A model generated the notes under the pieces. The model ran no database searches. It was not told the DNA's origin and worked only from the letters and a program-made list of their open reading frames with translations. Of a DNA stretch of 64,000 nucleotides, positions 18,682-28,170 are shown piece by piece (position 1 is the stretch's first letter; each line of letters opens with the position of its first letter). The stretch spans positions 124,001 to 188,000 of the forward strand of contig CAWETN010000018.1 in assembly GCA_963812075.1 (NCBI GenBank). The letters are read 5' to 3'. Origin of the DNA: JAMXLO01 sp963812075 (GTDB taxonomy: Bacteria > Pseudomonadota > Alphaproteobacteria > Acetobacterales > Acetobacteraceae). Made by a program: the position numbers and the translations under genes.

Positions 18682-19104
18682 TTATCGCATGAAGGGGGGC
18701 CGCCAGCCTCTGCGGCCGGGCCGGTCCCTCCCGCTTCCCAACAGGCGTGTCACGGCAGGGACAGCCACGGCAATCGCCAGCGTGCTGCGCGCCGCGTCTA
18801 GGGCCTGCCGGCGCACCCGCAGGGCTTCCTGCTCCGTATGTCCTGGCGAGGACCGCGCCGCCAGCCCGCCGAAGATGGCAGCGATGACCAGGTTGACCCC
18901 CAGCAGAATGAGCGTCGCGGGGATGGATTCGACGCGGTGCCGCAGCGCGAGCCATCCCGCCGCCTCGGCCAGTGCAAGCACTACCAGGGCAAATATCAGG
19001 GCAATGACGGCGAAGGCCGCGCGCCGTCCCTGCCGCGCCATCATTGCGCGCAGGCGCAGCAGTTCGGCGTCGAACGCGACTTTGAGAAGATTAACGCTTC
19101 GCAC
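18682..19104 (-). CDS. Small membrane protein, phage-holin-3_6-like
   Basis: A 140-residue protein with two hydrophobic helices (about residues 29-52 and 64-84), preceded by a basic helix (LLRLRAMMARQGRR). This resembles the Actinobacteria/proteobacteria 'phage holin family' (PF07332) proteins that travel with YihY and DUF883-like genes. The GTG at 19104 overlaps the previous gene by 14 bp. The C-terminal third is Arg-rich and less conserved. Not a phage lysis gene by context. Confidence 0.6.
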   Translation of the reverse strand: MRSVNLLKVAFDAELLRLRAMMARQGRRAAFAVIALIFALVVLALAEAAGWLALRHRVESIPATLILLGVNLVIAAIFGGLAARSSPGHTEQEALRVRRQALDAARSTLAIAVAVPAVTRLLGSGRDRPGRRGWRPPFMR

Positions 19105-19321
19105 GGCGCGGCCCCCATCGACCGGCGGCGAGACCCAGCTGGAAAGCGAAGAATAGGCTGACGAGCGGCCGCTCCTCCGCCCTCTCCCGCACCCAGGCGA
19201 GCAAGGCTTCCACTCTCGATGCAAACGCGTCCACCGCCTGATCGGCGAGATGGGCCAGCGGTCCGCCGCTCTCCCAATGAAGCCGTGAATTCAGGCGGTC
19301 GATCTCCTCGCTGCCATCCAT
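19091..19321 (-). CDS. Small protein with C-terminal membrane helix (DUF883-like)
   Basis: A 76-residue protein: a charged, coiled N-terminal half (EEIDRLNSRLHW, VEALLAWVRERAEERP) and one C-terminal hydrophobic stretch (LVSLFFAFQLGLAAGRW). The layout resembles ElaB/YqjD/DUF883 inner-membrane-anchored proteins, but similarity is by pattern only. It lies 11 bp after the yihY-like gene and overlaps the next gene, so it belongs to that operon. Confidence 0.6.
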   Translation of the reverse strand: MDGSEEIDRLNSRLHWESGGPLAHLADQAVDAFASRVEALLAWVRERAEERPLVSLFFAFQLGLAAGRWGPRRAKR

Positions 19322-19332
19322 CGGCGCTCTCC

Positions 19333-20361
19333 CTATCCTGTGCTTTCGCCAAGCGTGTCGGCGGCCCGCGCATCGCGCCGTCCCATTGGCCGGGGCGGTC
19401 CCTCCGTGGTGTCCTTCCGGGTCTGTTTTTCCGCCTGCGCGTTGATGGCGGCTCCCAGCAAGACCGTGAGCGACGACAGGTAAAGCCAGGTGAGGAGAAT
19501 CACGACGCCGCCCAGCGAACCATACGTCTTGTCGTAGCTGTTGAAATTGGCGACATAGACGGTGAACCCCACCGAACCGGCGATCCACAGCAGCGTCGCC
19601 GCGCCGGCGCCAGGAGACACCCATCGCCACTGCGGCTTGTCCCGGCTGGGACCGAAGCGATACAGCACCGCCAGCCCCAGCATCACCAGCACGATCAGCA
19701 ACGGCCACTGCGCCAGCAGCAGCAGCCACTTCGCCGCAGGCCCGACGGCCAGCAGATGCACGACGGCCGGCAGAATGGCGACGAGCGAGATGGCGACGAT
19801 GCCGCCGGCGAGCAGGCCTAGCGTCAGGCCGACGGCCATCAGGTTGAGTTTGACAAAGCCGCGCCGTTCTTTTTCTTCATACGCGATATTGATGGCGGTG
19901 ATCATCCCGCTCATGCCCCGCGAGGCGCTCCATAAGGCCAGCAGCAGGGCGGTCATGGCGGCGAAGCCGAGCGCGCCGTTCGACGCCTGCACCAGACTGT
20001 GCAGTTGCTGGCTCAGGAGTTCCTGCGTCTCGGCCGGCAGCACCCCCGAGAGCGCCGCCACCTGGCGCTCGATCTGCCCGCTGTCGAACACCAGCCCGTA
20101 GAGAGAGACGAGCGCCGCCAGGCCGGGGAACAGCGCCAGCAGCACGGCGTAGGTGACGCCGCCTGCGATGAGGAAGAGGTTCTGCTCCGACACTTCGCCC
20201 CAGGCACGCCAGAGAATGTCCTTCCAACCGGGCGGCGGTATCTCGCCAGGGTGATTTGCCTCGCGTCCGCGTCCGCCCTCTTGGCGCTTTGTGGGCCTTG
20301 AAGGATCGCGCAGCCGCGCGAGATCCTTCTGAAGTTGCTCCAGGCGCGCATCAGTGCTCAT
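19333..20361 (-). CDS. YihY/virulence factor BrkB family membrane protein
   Basis: A 342-residue inner-membrane protein of the YihY/BrkB family (formerly called ribonuclease BN in error). Signs are LIAGGVTYAVLLALFPGLAALVS, SASRGMSGMITAINIAYEE with the following RGFVKL, and the C-terminal SVGFTVYVANFNSYDKTYG and VILLTWLYLSS segments, giving about six helices. The N-terminal ~60 residues are polar and charged. The start is ATG 20361. First gene of a three-gene unit with two small membrane proteins. Its molecular role is not established for the family. Confidence 0.88.
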   Translation of the reverse strand: MSTDARLEQLQKDLARLRDPSRPTKRQEGGRGREANHPGEIPPPGWKDILWRAWGEVSEQNLFLIAGGVTYAVLLALFPGLAALVSLYGLVFDSGQIERQVAALSGVLPAETQELLSQQLHSLVQASNGALGFAAMTALLLALWSASRGMSGMITAINIAYEEKERRGFVKLNLMAVGLTLGLLAGGIVAISLVAILPAVVHLLAVGPAAKWLLLLAQWPLLIVLVMLGLAVLYRFGPSRDKPQWRWVSPGAGAATLLWIAGSVGFTVYVANFNSYDKTYGSLGGVVILLTWLYLSSLTVLLGAAINAQAEKQTRKDTTEGPPRPMGRRDARAADTLGESTG

Positions 20362-20499
20362 CGGCCGCGGAGTTCCCCTGTCCCGAATCCGCAGGCCACG
20401 GGCGTTCGCCTGCCCTTGCCTAAAGCGCTTCCACCGGGTCCGGTTTCGACAATCATGCGGAACGGTCGACAAAAAGCGGTGTGTTCCCGGCTTCTCCCT

Positions 20500-20643
20500 G
20501 CCACCCACCGCTTCCAGGACGCATTTCAGATCGGACAGGGGGAAGGGCTTGAGGATGTAGGCCGCGTGCCCGATGCCGCGAGGCCGGTCCATAGATGAAG
20601 CGAAACCATGGGTCTCGATTCTGCGTTTGCATCGCCGGAACAC
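20500..20643 (-). pseudogene. Response-regulator receiver domain remnant
   Basis: The frame upstream of the yihY-like start encodes RGIGHAAYILKPFPLSDLK followed by CVLEAVGGREK. The KPF motif with the preceding strand is the typical end of a CheY-like receiver domain (conserved Lys, beta-5 and alpha-5). No Asp pocket or start is present, so only the last ~40 residues of the domain survive. Confidence 0.5.
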
Positions 20644-20989
20644 GACGAGGATATTAGTGATCCCTGAAAAAGCCCCTGCTTCAGATCAGAAGGCCATCAA
20701 ACTAACGCGGCGGAAGCTGAAAAAGGCCGAGCGAGGCGATTTGCCCAGCGCAGACGAGCTAACCCACGCGGACTCAGCGGGCGATAGCGCGGCTGGTGCG
20801 ATAGAACAGGAAGCGTCCGACGGCCCATAGGGTCGTGGCCTTGCGAGGTGAACCTCCGAGACGCTCGCTCCAAGATCGGCGTAGTCATCTGTCTTCCACT
20901 GGCTGCCGCAGAAACTGGCCGTTGTGCCGCCATCGCTCGATAAATGGATCACGCAAGCTAGAGGCTGCCCAGCCCCACCAGCTCGACAG

Positions 20990-21410
20990 CGCGCCTAACT
21001 CTGACGAGCCCATCATCGCGGGTGCCCACCAGATCGCCCTGCGTTCCCCTCCTGCCTTTCGGGAGACGTTGCACGGTATCGCCCGCACCCACGGCGAGCC
21101 AGACCGCTGGTCGGCCGCCCTGACCACTGCGCAGATCAGGCGACTGGCCGGGGTATGCGACGACGATCTCGCCGGCCCTCGGGATCGAACGCTGCTGCTC
21201 ATCGGCTTTGCTGGAGTGCTCCGACGTTCGGAGTGATCGACGTCGAGCACGTGTGGCTGACCTCGACTGGCATCGGGCTGATGATCCCGCGTTCGAAGAC
21301 GGATGCCTCCGTCATGTCGGGTGCCGACGAGGCCTCGTGCCCGGTTCGGGCACTGCGCGCTTGGGTCAAGTTGGCACGAACGTGGCCCGCATGCCGCGTG
21401 GCGTGATCGG
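20990..21410 (+). pseudogene. Tyrosine recombinase/integrase fragment, frameshifted
   Basis: A forward frame reads ETLHGIARTHGEPDRWSAAL and RDRTLLLIGFAGVLRRSE, which is the start of a phage/transposon integrase catalytic domain (Arg of the R-H-R-Y set in LRRSE). A frame change near 21230 leads to VIDVEHVWLTSTGIGLMIPRSKTD and CPVRALRAWV. The His-x-x-Arg and catalytic Tyr part is absent. Non-functional relic. Confidence 0.75.
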
Positions 21411-21597
21411 CTCCATGAGCGTGCCTTTGACGCCCGCCGCCGCGGCCCGGCGGCCAGGATCTGACGGACCGGATCCGGGTGGAGCCGCCTGGAACCGACG
21501 GTCCTGGCGTGAGTGCCACGGCGCAACACCGGGCCATCCGCGATTTTCGACCACGTCCGGCGGGCCAGGCTTGAGAAGGCCACCCCATTCGGCAAGC

Positions 21598-21840
21598 TCA
21601 ATCTCTGAGGTTCAGTCTCGCCGGTAGGTGCCGTCGACCACCGGCGGGGATATCGCCGCGGCCCAGGCCTATGTCGCGGAGCTCCCCGTCCGAGAGGTCG
21701 TACAGAACCGAGGCATGGCACCCTGCCGACGGCGCTGTGCCCGGTCCGCCCACCTTATGCCGCCCTTGGCGCCGAGACCGGCAAGCCAGCCGGCAGCCTT
21801 GCCGCCCGACAATGCCTCTCCCGGGGCGACTATCGCTCAC
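21598..21840 (-). CDS. DUF1127-like small protein
   Basis: An 80-residue protein that ends in the DUF1127 signature: LYDLSDGELRDIGLGRGDI. DUF1127 proteins are short, basic and widespread in alphaproteobacteria; some bind RNA and affect phosphate or carbon metabolism. The GTG at 21840 has a GAGAGAGG ribosome site just upstream. The N-terminal half is poorly conserved and unusually long, so the exact start is uncertain. Confidence 0.5.
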   Translation of the reverse strand: MSDSRPGRGIVGRQGCRLACRSRRQGRHKVGGPGTAPSAGCHASVLYDLSDGELRDIGLGRGDIPAGGRRHLPARLNLRD

Positions 21841-22584
21841 ATGACCTCTCTCCGTCGCATTCCCCGGGCTTGCTGCACCGCGGCAAGACAAAAGGTCGTC
21901 ACGTCGCGCGAGGACCGGTTCGCCTGCATATGCTGCATGCGCTAAGCGCAGGATTTCGTGTGAATTTCCTGTCGGCGGACAGGCAGTTGCCTGTCTCTCC
22001 GCGCGGGCCTGCAGCGATGAGCCGCGCATTGCCGTCAGCCGCGATGCATGCGGAGATTGAAAGCTAGCTGCGCAAAACTCCGCGTTATCGCGGTGTGGGC
22101 GGCAATCTCTGGAAGACTAGGATAACCCGCCGCAACGTCGGCTTTCGGAATCAACCGGCATCGTCACGTCGAGAGGCAATCCGCCGTCAGAATGCGACTC
22201 GGTCAGACTTTGCGACCTCGGCCAGGGCCAAGCCGGCCTGAAAAGCAGGCTGGAGCTGCGGACAGGGGCATTATTTTGAGCCAGAAGAACCTCGCGCCGA
22301 ACCGACGCCTCAATGCAGATATACCAGACCGGGCAAGGATGTTGCCGGTGCGGTCCACTATCTCAATGTCGGCGATGACTGCACGGCCACCCGTCCGCTG
22401 ACCGCTGCCTGGGCAGTTCAGGGCAGGATCTCGCACTCAAGGCCTTCGCTCAACGGACTTACAGGGCGCGCAGCAGGCACGGTCGCTCAACAACAACAAT
22501 CTGCGCCGACTGCGAGTCCCAGTCCTAGCCCAGCTCAGAATGTCGCGCACCTACCCGAGGGCGCCAGCGCGGTCGCCCCGCTAA
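21841..22584. other. Stretch without a supported gene
   Basis: About 740 bases between the DUF1127-like gene and an IS4 remnant. Open frames are short and have no recognisable motif. The lower local GC and the many fragments around it suggest decayed mobile DNA. Confidence 0.45.
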
Positions 22585-22610
22585 AAAGCTTCGCGATGTC
22601 ACGAAGCTTT
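22585..22610. repeat. Perfect 9-bp inverted repeat (possible terminator)
   Basis: AAAGCTTCG at 22585-22593 and CGAAGCTTT at 22602-22610 are perfect complements with an 8-base loop. The A-run on the left and T-run on the right would fit a short bidirectional terminator. Confidence 0.5.
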
Positions 22611-22687
22611 CAGAGGTAATGGCGGAATGAAGCAACATTTAGCAGCGTCATCTGTTTGGCGGCACCGATGCAAACGGGGCTCTGCAA

Positions 22688-22957
22688 ATGTCAACACGAC
22701 GAGAGATGCTGACGCCTGAGCAACTGGGCGCAATCGTGGAACGCGAACAACAACTGACGCGGATGGCCAATCGTCTGGTGGACGCCATCGATGGTGATTG
22801 TCAGGGAAATCTGGGAGAAATGGCGCTAGTCTTGAGTCACGCGTTAGCATCGGTACTGCGATCATGGCCCGAAGGGACTGGGCGCGAAGGGCTGGTGACG
22901 GCAGGCCGATTGATACATAGGACGCTCTGGGCCTCCTGTGAGGAGGGATTGAGCTAG
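22688..22957 (+). CDS. Hypothetical protein, 89 residues
   Basis: An open frame with an ATG start encoding a helical protein (LTPEQLGAIVEREQQLTRMA, then LVDAIDGDCQGN). No family recognised, no signal or membrane segment. It ends just before the truncated IS4 transposase and could be a small native gene or a chance frame. Confidence 0.4.
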   Translation: MSTRREMLTPEQLGAIVEREQQLTRMANRLVDAIDGDCQGNLGEMALVLSHALASVLRSWPEGTGREGLVTAGRLIHRTLWASCEEGLS

Positions 22958-22959
22958 CC

Positions 22960-23664
22960 GGCGCTGCCCAGCGCGTGGACGAGAGACCCATGCCGAAGCG
23001 CAGGTCCTTTGTGTCCCGGAACTGCGGCTCGATTGTCCAGCGTTTGGAATAGTGCTTGATCAGCGTCGCCGCCGTCGCGCCGGCTCGCTGGTGGCGAGAC
23101 ACCAAGGTTCCTTCATGTCTTTTGCGTGCACGCACACGACCGCGCCGACCTGCTGGCCCTTCGCGGTCACCCGCGCGTCCGTCAGCTTGCGGGCGCGTCC
23201 GCCCTAGCCGACCCACTCGGCGGCGGGTTTGCTGGTTCCATCCGCGTCAGCGACGTGAATGTTGCCACGAAAGCGGATCACGTAGCCAAAGCCAAGTTCC
23301 GCGAGAAAGGCGAACAGCTTCTGATCACCGAAGCCGCGATCAGCGAGTATGGTGACGCGGCAGTCGGAGAGTACGAGTTCGGCCAGCCGCCGCAGGCACG
23401 CATCCTCGAAATCGTTGCGGTGAAGCTTCAGTTCGTCCTTCCAGACGGTCAGCCACAGCAACGCGGCCGCGCGACCATGGCCGGAACCAGGTGCAAGGCA
23501 AGCGTGGCCTGGTCGTCGTGATCAAAATCGGTCCAGTCCATCGCCACCAGGATGTCCCGGCGCTCGCCGATCTGATGCGTCACCCAGCGCGCAAAACTGT
23601 CCCACACGTCGATGTCGTTGTCGCTCAGCATCCGGTCGACCTGCTTAATCGCGTGCTTGGTCAC
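22960..23664 (-). pseudogene. IS4-family transposase, frameshifted and truncated
   Basis: Pieces appear in order on the minus strand in different frames: TKHAIKQVDRMLSDNDIDVW and LVAMDWTDFDHDDQ (first catalytic Asp), then WLTVWKDELKLHRNDFED and RVTILADRGFGDQKLFAF (second Asp) with YVIRFRGNIHV, then TLIKHYSKRWTIEPQFRDTK (catalytic Glu) with DLRFGMGLSST. The family pattern is broken by at least two frameshifts, the N-terminus is missing before TKHAIKQ, and the end is cut at about 22965. Confidence 0.88.
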
Positions 23665-23691
23665 CGAGCCCCTGGCCTGCGCGAGCGCCTG

Positions 23692-23834
23692 TCCAAATCA
23701 TCGCAACCGCGAGCGACGCGGACTGCATCACGCCGAAGGCGGCGCCCGTAGCTGTCGCCGCCAAGCTCGCCCGCATCGCCTGGGCGGTGCTGCGCAAGAG
23801 CCGGAACTACGAGCGACAGGCCGTGACGGCCTGA
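23692..23834 (+). pseudogene. IS110/IS1111-type transposase C-terminal fragment
   Basis: A short forward frame reads ITPKAAPVAVAAKLARIAWA followed by VLRKSRNYE, and ends at a TGA at 23832. This is the typical C-terminal tail of IS110-family transposases (AxAKLARIAWAxL). Nothing of the DEDD or serine domain precedes it; it abuts the start of the IS4 remnant, so one element probably inserted into the other. Confidence 0.6.
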
Positions 23835-24183
23835 TCCTGGAACCGCGGCCGGCCAACGCCGGGGCCGCATACGAAGTCTGTGGAGGTGAAAGACAGATGG
23901 CTCAACGGTCGAACCGGCGTCTCAGCAGCCTGGTCAAAAATGTGGTGCTCGACACCGCGATCTTTATGAGGCCTGGAACGCGCGGAACCCATCTTGGCCA
24001 GGGCTGCTACCCCTGAGACCGGATACGTTGATGCAGACCAACACGCCATTCGATTTCGCCGTTGCAGACGGGGCGGGCCATACGTTTTTGCTGTCCCGAT
24101 GGCAGAAACACGCTTATTGATACACGAGACCGACGGACCAGCGCACGGACGGAAACAGCACGGGAGGCGTTGCTATCAAGGCG

Positions 24184-26585
24184 ATGTTCCCTGGGGAGAT
24201 GGTCCCTAGACTGTTGGATGCTGCGGGCCATCCCCCGCGGTTCACCAAAAGCGCACGCAGCATCGTGCTCATGGAAATGGTGGAGAGCCTGGCGCAGGGC
24301 ACACCCCTCGTCGCCCTGACCGGGCCGGCTGGCGCCGGGAAAACGACGATGGCGGCCGCACTCGATCTGGAGCTGCGGGGCCAGGGCGTGCAGGTGATGC
24401 GGGTCCGTCGCGGCGAGGCCGGCGACGTCGGGCTGCGCACCCTGAGCTCGCAGCTTCTCGGCAAGCCGGAGGCGGAGTTCACCGTCAACGACGTCGAAGC
24501 GCTCTACGAGGTCATGCTGCCGCCTGAGGCTCCGCGACACCGGTCGGTGATCATCATCGACGATGCGGAGTTGTTACAGCCCGGTGCGCTCGAATACTTG
24601 CACCTGCTATCGGGTATCTCGGTCGGGCGGATGCCGCAGATCGTGTTCATCGGCAACAGCACCTTTTGGGACAGAATTGATCTGGCGGCCGAGGCAGATC
24701 TGAAGGGCAGGATTACCCAGCGGTGGGAGCTAGCGCTGCTGGATGGCGGGCCGGCCGCCCGGCCGGAGCTTGCCACAGAGCCGGGGACGGTCGCTACTGC
24801 ATCATCGGAGCCGATCGGTGCCGGCCGCCGGTCGCGATTACTAATGGCCACAGCCTGCGCCGCCACGGTCGCAGGGGTTATCGGGGGGGCCGTCGGCTTG
24901 GGGGCCCAGTCGGAGATGTGGCATCGGCGGGGGCTCCCCCTGCCTCCGTCGACGCCCGCTGCGGCGACGGGTCCATCGGTTGCAGAACCCCAGACGATGC
25001 CGGCCGCCTTCGCCGTGCGCAGACAGAGCCCAGCGGTCGCGCTGACCATCGGCGCGGCGGTCTCTGCGGGTGGAGATACCGTCATTACTGTGCGGGACGA
25101 CACGCCGCGGCGGACCGAGGCCGCTGATGCGGTTCCGGCGCGGGCAGCGCCGGCAGCCGCGGAGGCGTCGCCTGCCGCGCCATCGTCGGCTCGAACGGAG
25201 CAGGTGCCGCCGATAGAGCCGTCGCACGCCGCGGAGGCGCCACCTGCGACAGAGACGGCCGCGCTGGACAGCGTTCCGGCACCTGCTTCGACGGATACGA
25301 ACTTTAGCGCTGATCAGCTGTCTGCTGCCGAACCGGCCACGCCCCCGCCGGTGGAGCTGTCTCCCGCCGCTGAGGCGCCACCTACGACAGGGACGGCCAC
25401 TCCGGGCAGCGTTCCCGTGCCTGCTTCGATGGATGCCAACCTGCCCGCTGATCAGCCGCCGGCTGCCGAACCCGTTGCACCGTCGCCGGTGGAGCCGTCT
25501 CGCGCTGCGGAGGCGCCAGCTGCGGCGAGAGACCACTCCGGGCAGCGCAGATGCCAGCCTGCACGCCGATCAGCCGCCGGCTGCCGAACCCGTTGCACGG
25601 TCGCCGGTGGAGCCGTCTCGCGCCGCTGAGGCGCCAGCTGTGGCAGAGACGTCCACGCCGGACAGCGTTCCCGCGCCTGCTCCTGCGGATGCCAACCTGC
25701 TCGCTGATCAACCGCCAGCCCCCGAACCGGTTGCTCCTGCGCCGGTGGGGCCATCTCGCGCCGCGGAGGCGCCACCTGCGGCAGAGACGGCCGCACCGGA
25801 CAGCGTTCCCGCGCCTGCTCCAGCGGATGCCAACCTGCACGCTGATCAGCCGCCAGCCCCCGAGCCGGTCGTGCCCCCGCCTGTGGAGCCGTCTCGTGCC
25901 GGGATGGCGCCACCTGCGGCAGACACGGCCGCACCGGACAGCGTTCCCGCGCCTGCTCCGGCAGATGCCAACCTGACCGCTGATCAGCCGCCGGCTGCCG
26001 AACTGGTTGCACCGTCGCCGGCCGAGCCACCCGCGGCAGAAGCGCCACCTGCGGTAGAGACAGCCGCACCCGCGAGTACTCTCCGCGGCCGCTGCCGTTG
26101 GCACCCCGCCAGCGGCGCCCGTCCCATTGCCGGTGCAGGCGGTCGCCCCGGCTTCCTCTGAGGCGCAGCCGACCACCCCGCCGGCGCCGCAATCGCCGCA
26201 GGATGCCGCCGCGGCAGACCGCGAGCCGGCCCGCGGAGCCGGGCAGGCCGCCGCCGCGCCGCCGGCGATCACGCGGGCACCCTCTGCGCGCGGCACGGTG
26301 GCCGCGCCGCCGCAGGTCGCACTGCTGCTGTCGCGTGCCAGCGAGATGCTGGCGCTGGGCGATCTTTCTGCGGCGCGGTTGTTGTACCAGCGTGCCGCCA
26401 CTCTCGGCAGCGCCCAGGCCGCCACGGCGCTGGGTCGAACCTATGATCCGGCGTATCTCGCCACGATGAAGGCGACGGGCATCCAGCCGGACCGCGCCGC
26501 CGCCGCCGCCTGGTACAGGAAGGGGGTCGCGCTGGGTGATCCCGAGGCGGCCGACCGTCTCATCAGCCTTGGCCCAGTTCCGTGA
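24184..26585 (+). CDS. AAA ATPase (ExeA-like) with membrane helix, 46-residue Pro/Ala repeats and Sel1/TPR C-terminus (frameshifted)
   Basis: From ATG 24184: an AAA/ExeA-like ATPase domain with Walker A GPAGAGKT at 47-54, Walker B SVIIIDDAE at ~122-130 and sensor N159; then a membrane helix (about 221-241), so the ATPase is cytosolic and the rest lies outside. A long Pro/Ala linker made of 46-residue repeats follows, and the C-terminus (after a frame change near 26080) has a Sel1-type repeat: ARLLYQRAATLGSAQAATAL and AAAAWYRKGVALGDPEAA. A 20-bp deletion in repeat copy three shifts the frame near 25530. The design recalls SPOR/ExeA proteins that span the periplasm. The TAXI gene overlaps its stop. 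Confidence 0.7.
25231..26075 (+). repeat. Tandem 138-bp repeat (46 residues), about seven copies
   Basis: Units start at 25231, 25369, 25507, 25625, 25763, 25901 and 26036 (last partial). Each encodes AEAPP-(A/T)-(A/T)-E-T-A, then DSVPAPA, then DANL-x-ADQPPA and PVEPSRA. Spacing is 138 bp except copy three (118 bp, a 20-bp deletion) and copy six (135 bp). Expansion or loss of units is expected to change linker length. Confidence 0.85.
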
Positions 26586-27715
26586 GGTTTGCGATGCGCT
26601 CCTTGATACTCGTCCTTGCCATGGCCATGGCCGGCATTGCGCCGCCGCGTCACCCGGTCGCCGCACAGCCTGCGTGGCAGGCCGACGCGCCGGCTGCGGC
26701 CCGTGCCAACGCCGGCACCGTCACGATCATATCGGGCGGTATCGATGGGACCTACATCCGCATCGCCAGCGACCTGGCGGCGGTGCTCGACGACGGCGCG
26801 ACGCTTCGTGTCCTGCCCGTCCTCGGCAAGGGCTCGCTGCAGAACATCGCCGACATTCTCTACCTGCGCGGGGTGGACGTGGGGATCGTGCAGTCCGACG
26901 TCCTCGCCTACGTGCGCCAACGGCACCTCTATCCGAACATCGAGCAGTCGGTGCAGTACATTGCCAAGCTGTACGACGAAGAGGTGCACGTGCTGGTGCG
27001 CAAGGACATCACGCGCATCGAGGACCTGGCAGGACAGCCGGTGAATGTCGATCTGGCAGGCAGCGGCACGGCGATGACGGCGTCGCTGATGTTCGAGCAA
27101 CTGGGCATCCGGCCGCAGACCACGAACCTCGACCAACCCACCGCGCTCGAGAAGCTGAAGCGCGGCGAACTTGCCGGCATCGTGTTCGTCAGTGGCCAGC
27201 CGGTCCGCCTGTTCCAGAACATCCCGCCTCAGAGTGGCCTGCACTTTGTCAGCGTGCCGCTGACCGACGAACTGGCGCAGACCTATCTGCCAGCCGAGCT
27301 GAACCACGCGTCCTATCCCGGGCTGGTCGATGACGGCACGCCGGTCGCAACTATTGCCGTGGGATCGGTGATGGCGGTATTCGCGTTTCCGCCCAGCAAC
27401 GAGCGCTACGGCAAGATCGCCCGTTTCGTCGAGGCGTTCTTTGCTAAGTTCCCCGAACTGTTGAAGCCGCCGCGGCATCCGAAGTGGAAGGACGTGAACC
27501 TGTCCGCGCGGGTGCCGGGCTGGAAGCAGTTCGCACCAGCACAGGAGGCGCTGGGACGGCAGCTTGCCACCGGCCAGGCATCGGGGACCATGAAAGCCGA
27601 TCTTGCTGCGTTCCTTGCGCGGTCCGGCGTCGGTGCGCATCCGACGGATCAACAACTCGGTGCGCTGGTCCGTCAATTCCTCAAGGAGCAGGCACAGGGA
27701 ACATCGGTACGCTGA
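26582..27715 (+). CDS. TAXI-family TRAP transporter solute-binding protein
   Basis: A 377-residue exported protein (signal ending near PVAAQP). The TAXI family pattern is clear: TVTIISGGIDGTYIRIASDL at the start of the mature protein, VDVGIVQSDVLAY, then GQPVNVDLAGSGTAMTA. TAXI proteins usually feed TRAP transporters with fused DctQM, but no TRAP membrane gene is near. The GTG at 26582 forms GTGA with the previous stop; an ATG at 26594 is an alternative. The tight link to the ATPase/Sel1 gene suggests a joint function other than plain uptake (inference). Confidence 0.85.
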   Translation: MRFAMRSLILVLAMAMAGIAPPRHPVAAQPAWQADAPAAARANAGTVTIISGGIDGTYIRIASDLAAVLDDGATLRVLPVLGKGSLQNIADILYLRGVDVGIVQSDVLAYVRQRHLYPNIEQSVQYIAKLYDEEVHVLVRKDITRIEDLAGQPVNVDLAGSGTAMTASLMFEQLGIRPQTTNLDQPTALEKLKRGELAGIVFVSGQPVRLFQNIPPQSGLHFVSVPLTDELAQTYLPAELNHASYPGLVDDGTPVATIAVGSVMAVFAFPPSNERYGKIARFVEAFFAKFPELLKPPRHPKWKDVNLSARVPGWKQFAPAQEALGRQLATGQASGTMKADLAAFLARSGVGAHPTDQQLGALVRQFLKEQAQGTSVR

Positions 27716-28170
27716 GCCTTCGCACGGCGGCCGGGCGGTTGCCGAAGCAAGCTGGCATAAGCTCAGGGCGGCGTTGCGGGAGGACAGCCGCCGACGATCT
27801 ACGGCGAGTTCTCCAGCGCGCATGATGGCGATCGAGGGCCCTCCATCTCTCGGCCAGCTTCTCGCATCCCGTGGCAGCCGAGGCGATGTGGAAGGGCGCG
27901 TGCGTCGTGGGAGGCAATGTGGGCGGCTTCGCCGCTTCGGCGCGATCAACGGACGCCTCATGCCGGCGTACGCCGCGCCGGCGCGCATCATCAAGCATCC
28001 CCCACCACAGCACGTCGATATAAACTCGGGAAGGATGTTATCGTTAGGCGCAATCAGATGAACGACAGTGGAATGCGCGATGCATCCGCACGCGATGCAT
28101 CCGCGCTTGCCAACCGGTGGAATATTCTATAGCGTTCGCTCCAATACCTCTGAAACTGGATGGATCGAGA
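27716..28170. other. Stretch without a supported gene
   Basis: About 450 bases between the TAXI gene and the TetR gene. Small frames occur but none has a recognisable motif. The two tandem copies of a short GATGCATCCGC-like motif at about 28079-28108 (cgcgatgcatccgc twice) may be an operator for the TetR gene; this is only a suggestion. Confidence 0.4.

Noticed and set aside
18682..19104. Phage lysis module suggested by the holin-like protein
   Set aside because: No endolysin or phage structural genes nearby; this holin-like family usually occurs with YihY and DUF883-like genes on chromosomes.
20658..20830. Possible 57-residue gene (GTG start, Lys/Glu-rich)
   Set aside because: No family, weak start and location in decayed DNA; not enough support to list.
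25231..26075. Regular spacing that could suggest a CRISPR array
   Set aside because: The whole 138-bp unit repeats with no unique spacers and it codes for a Pro/Ala linker in frame with the ATPase.
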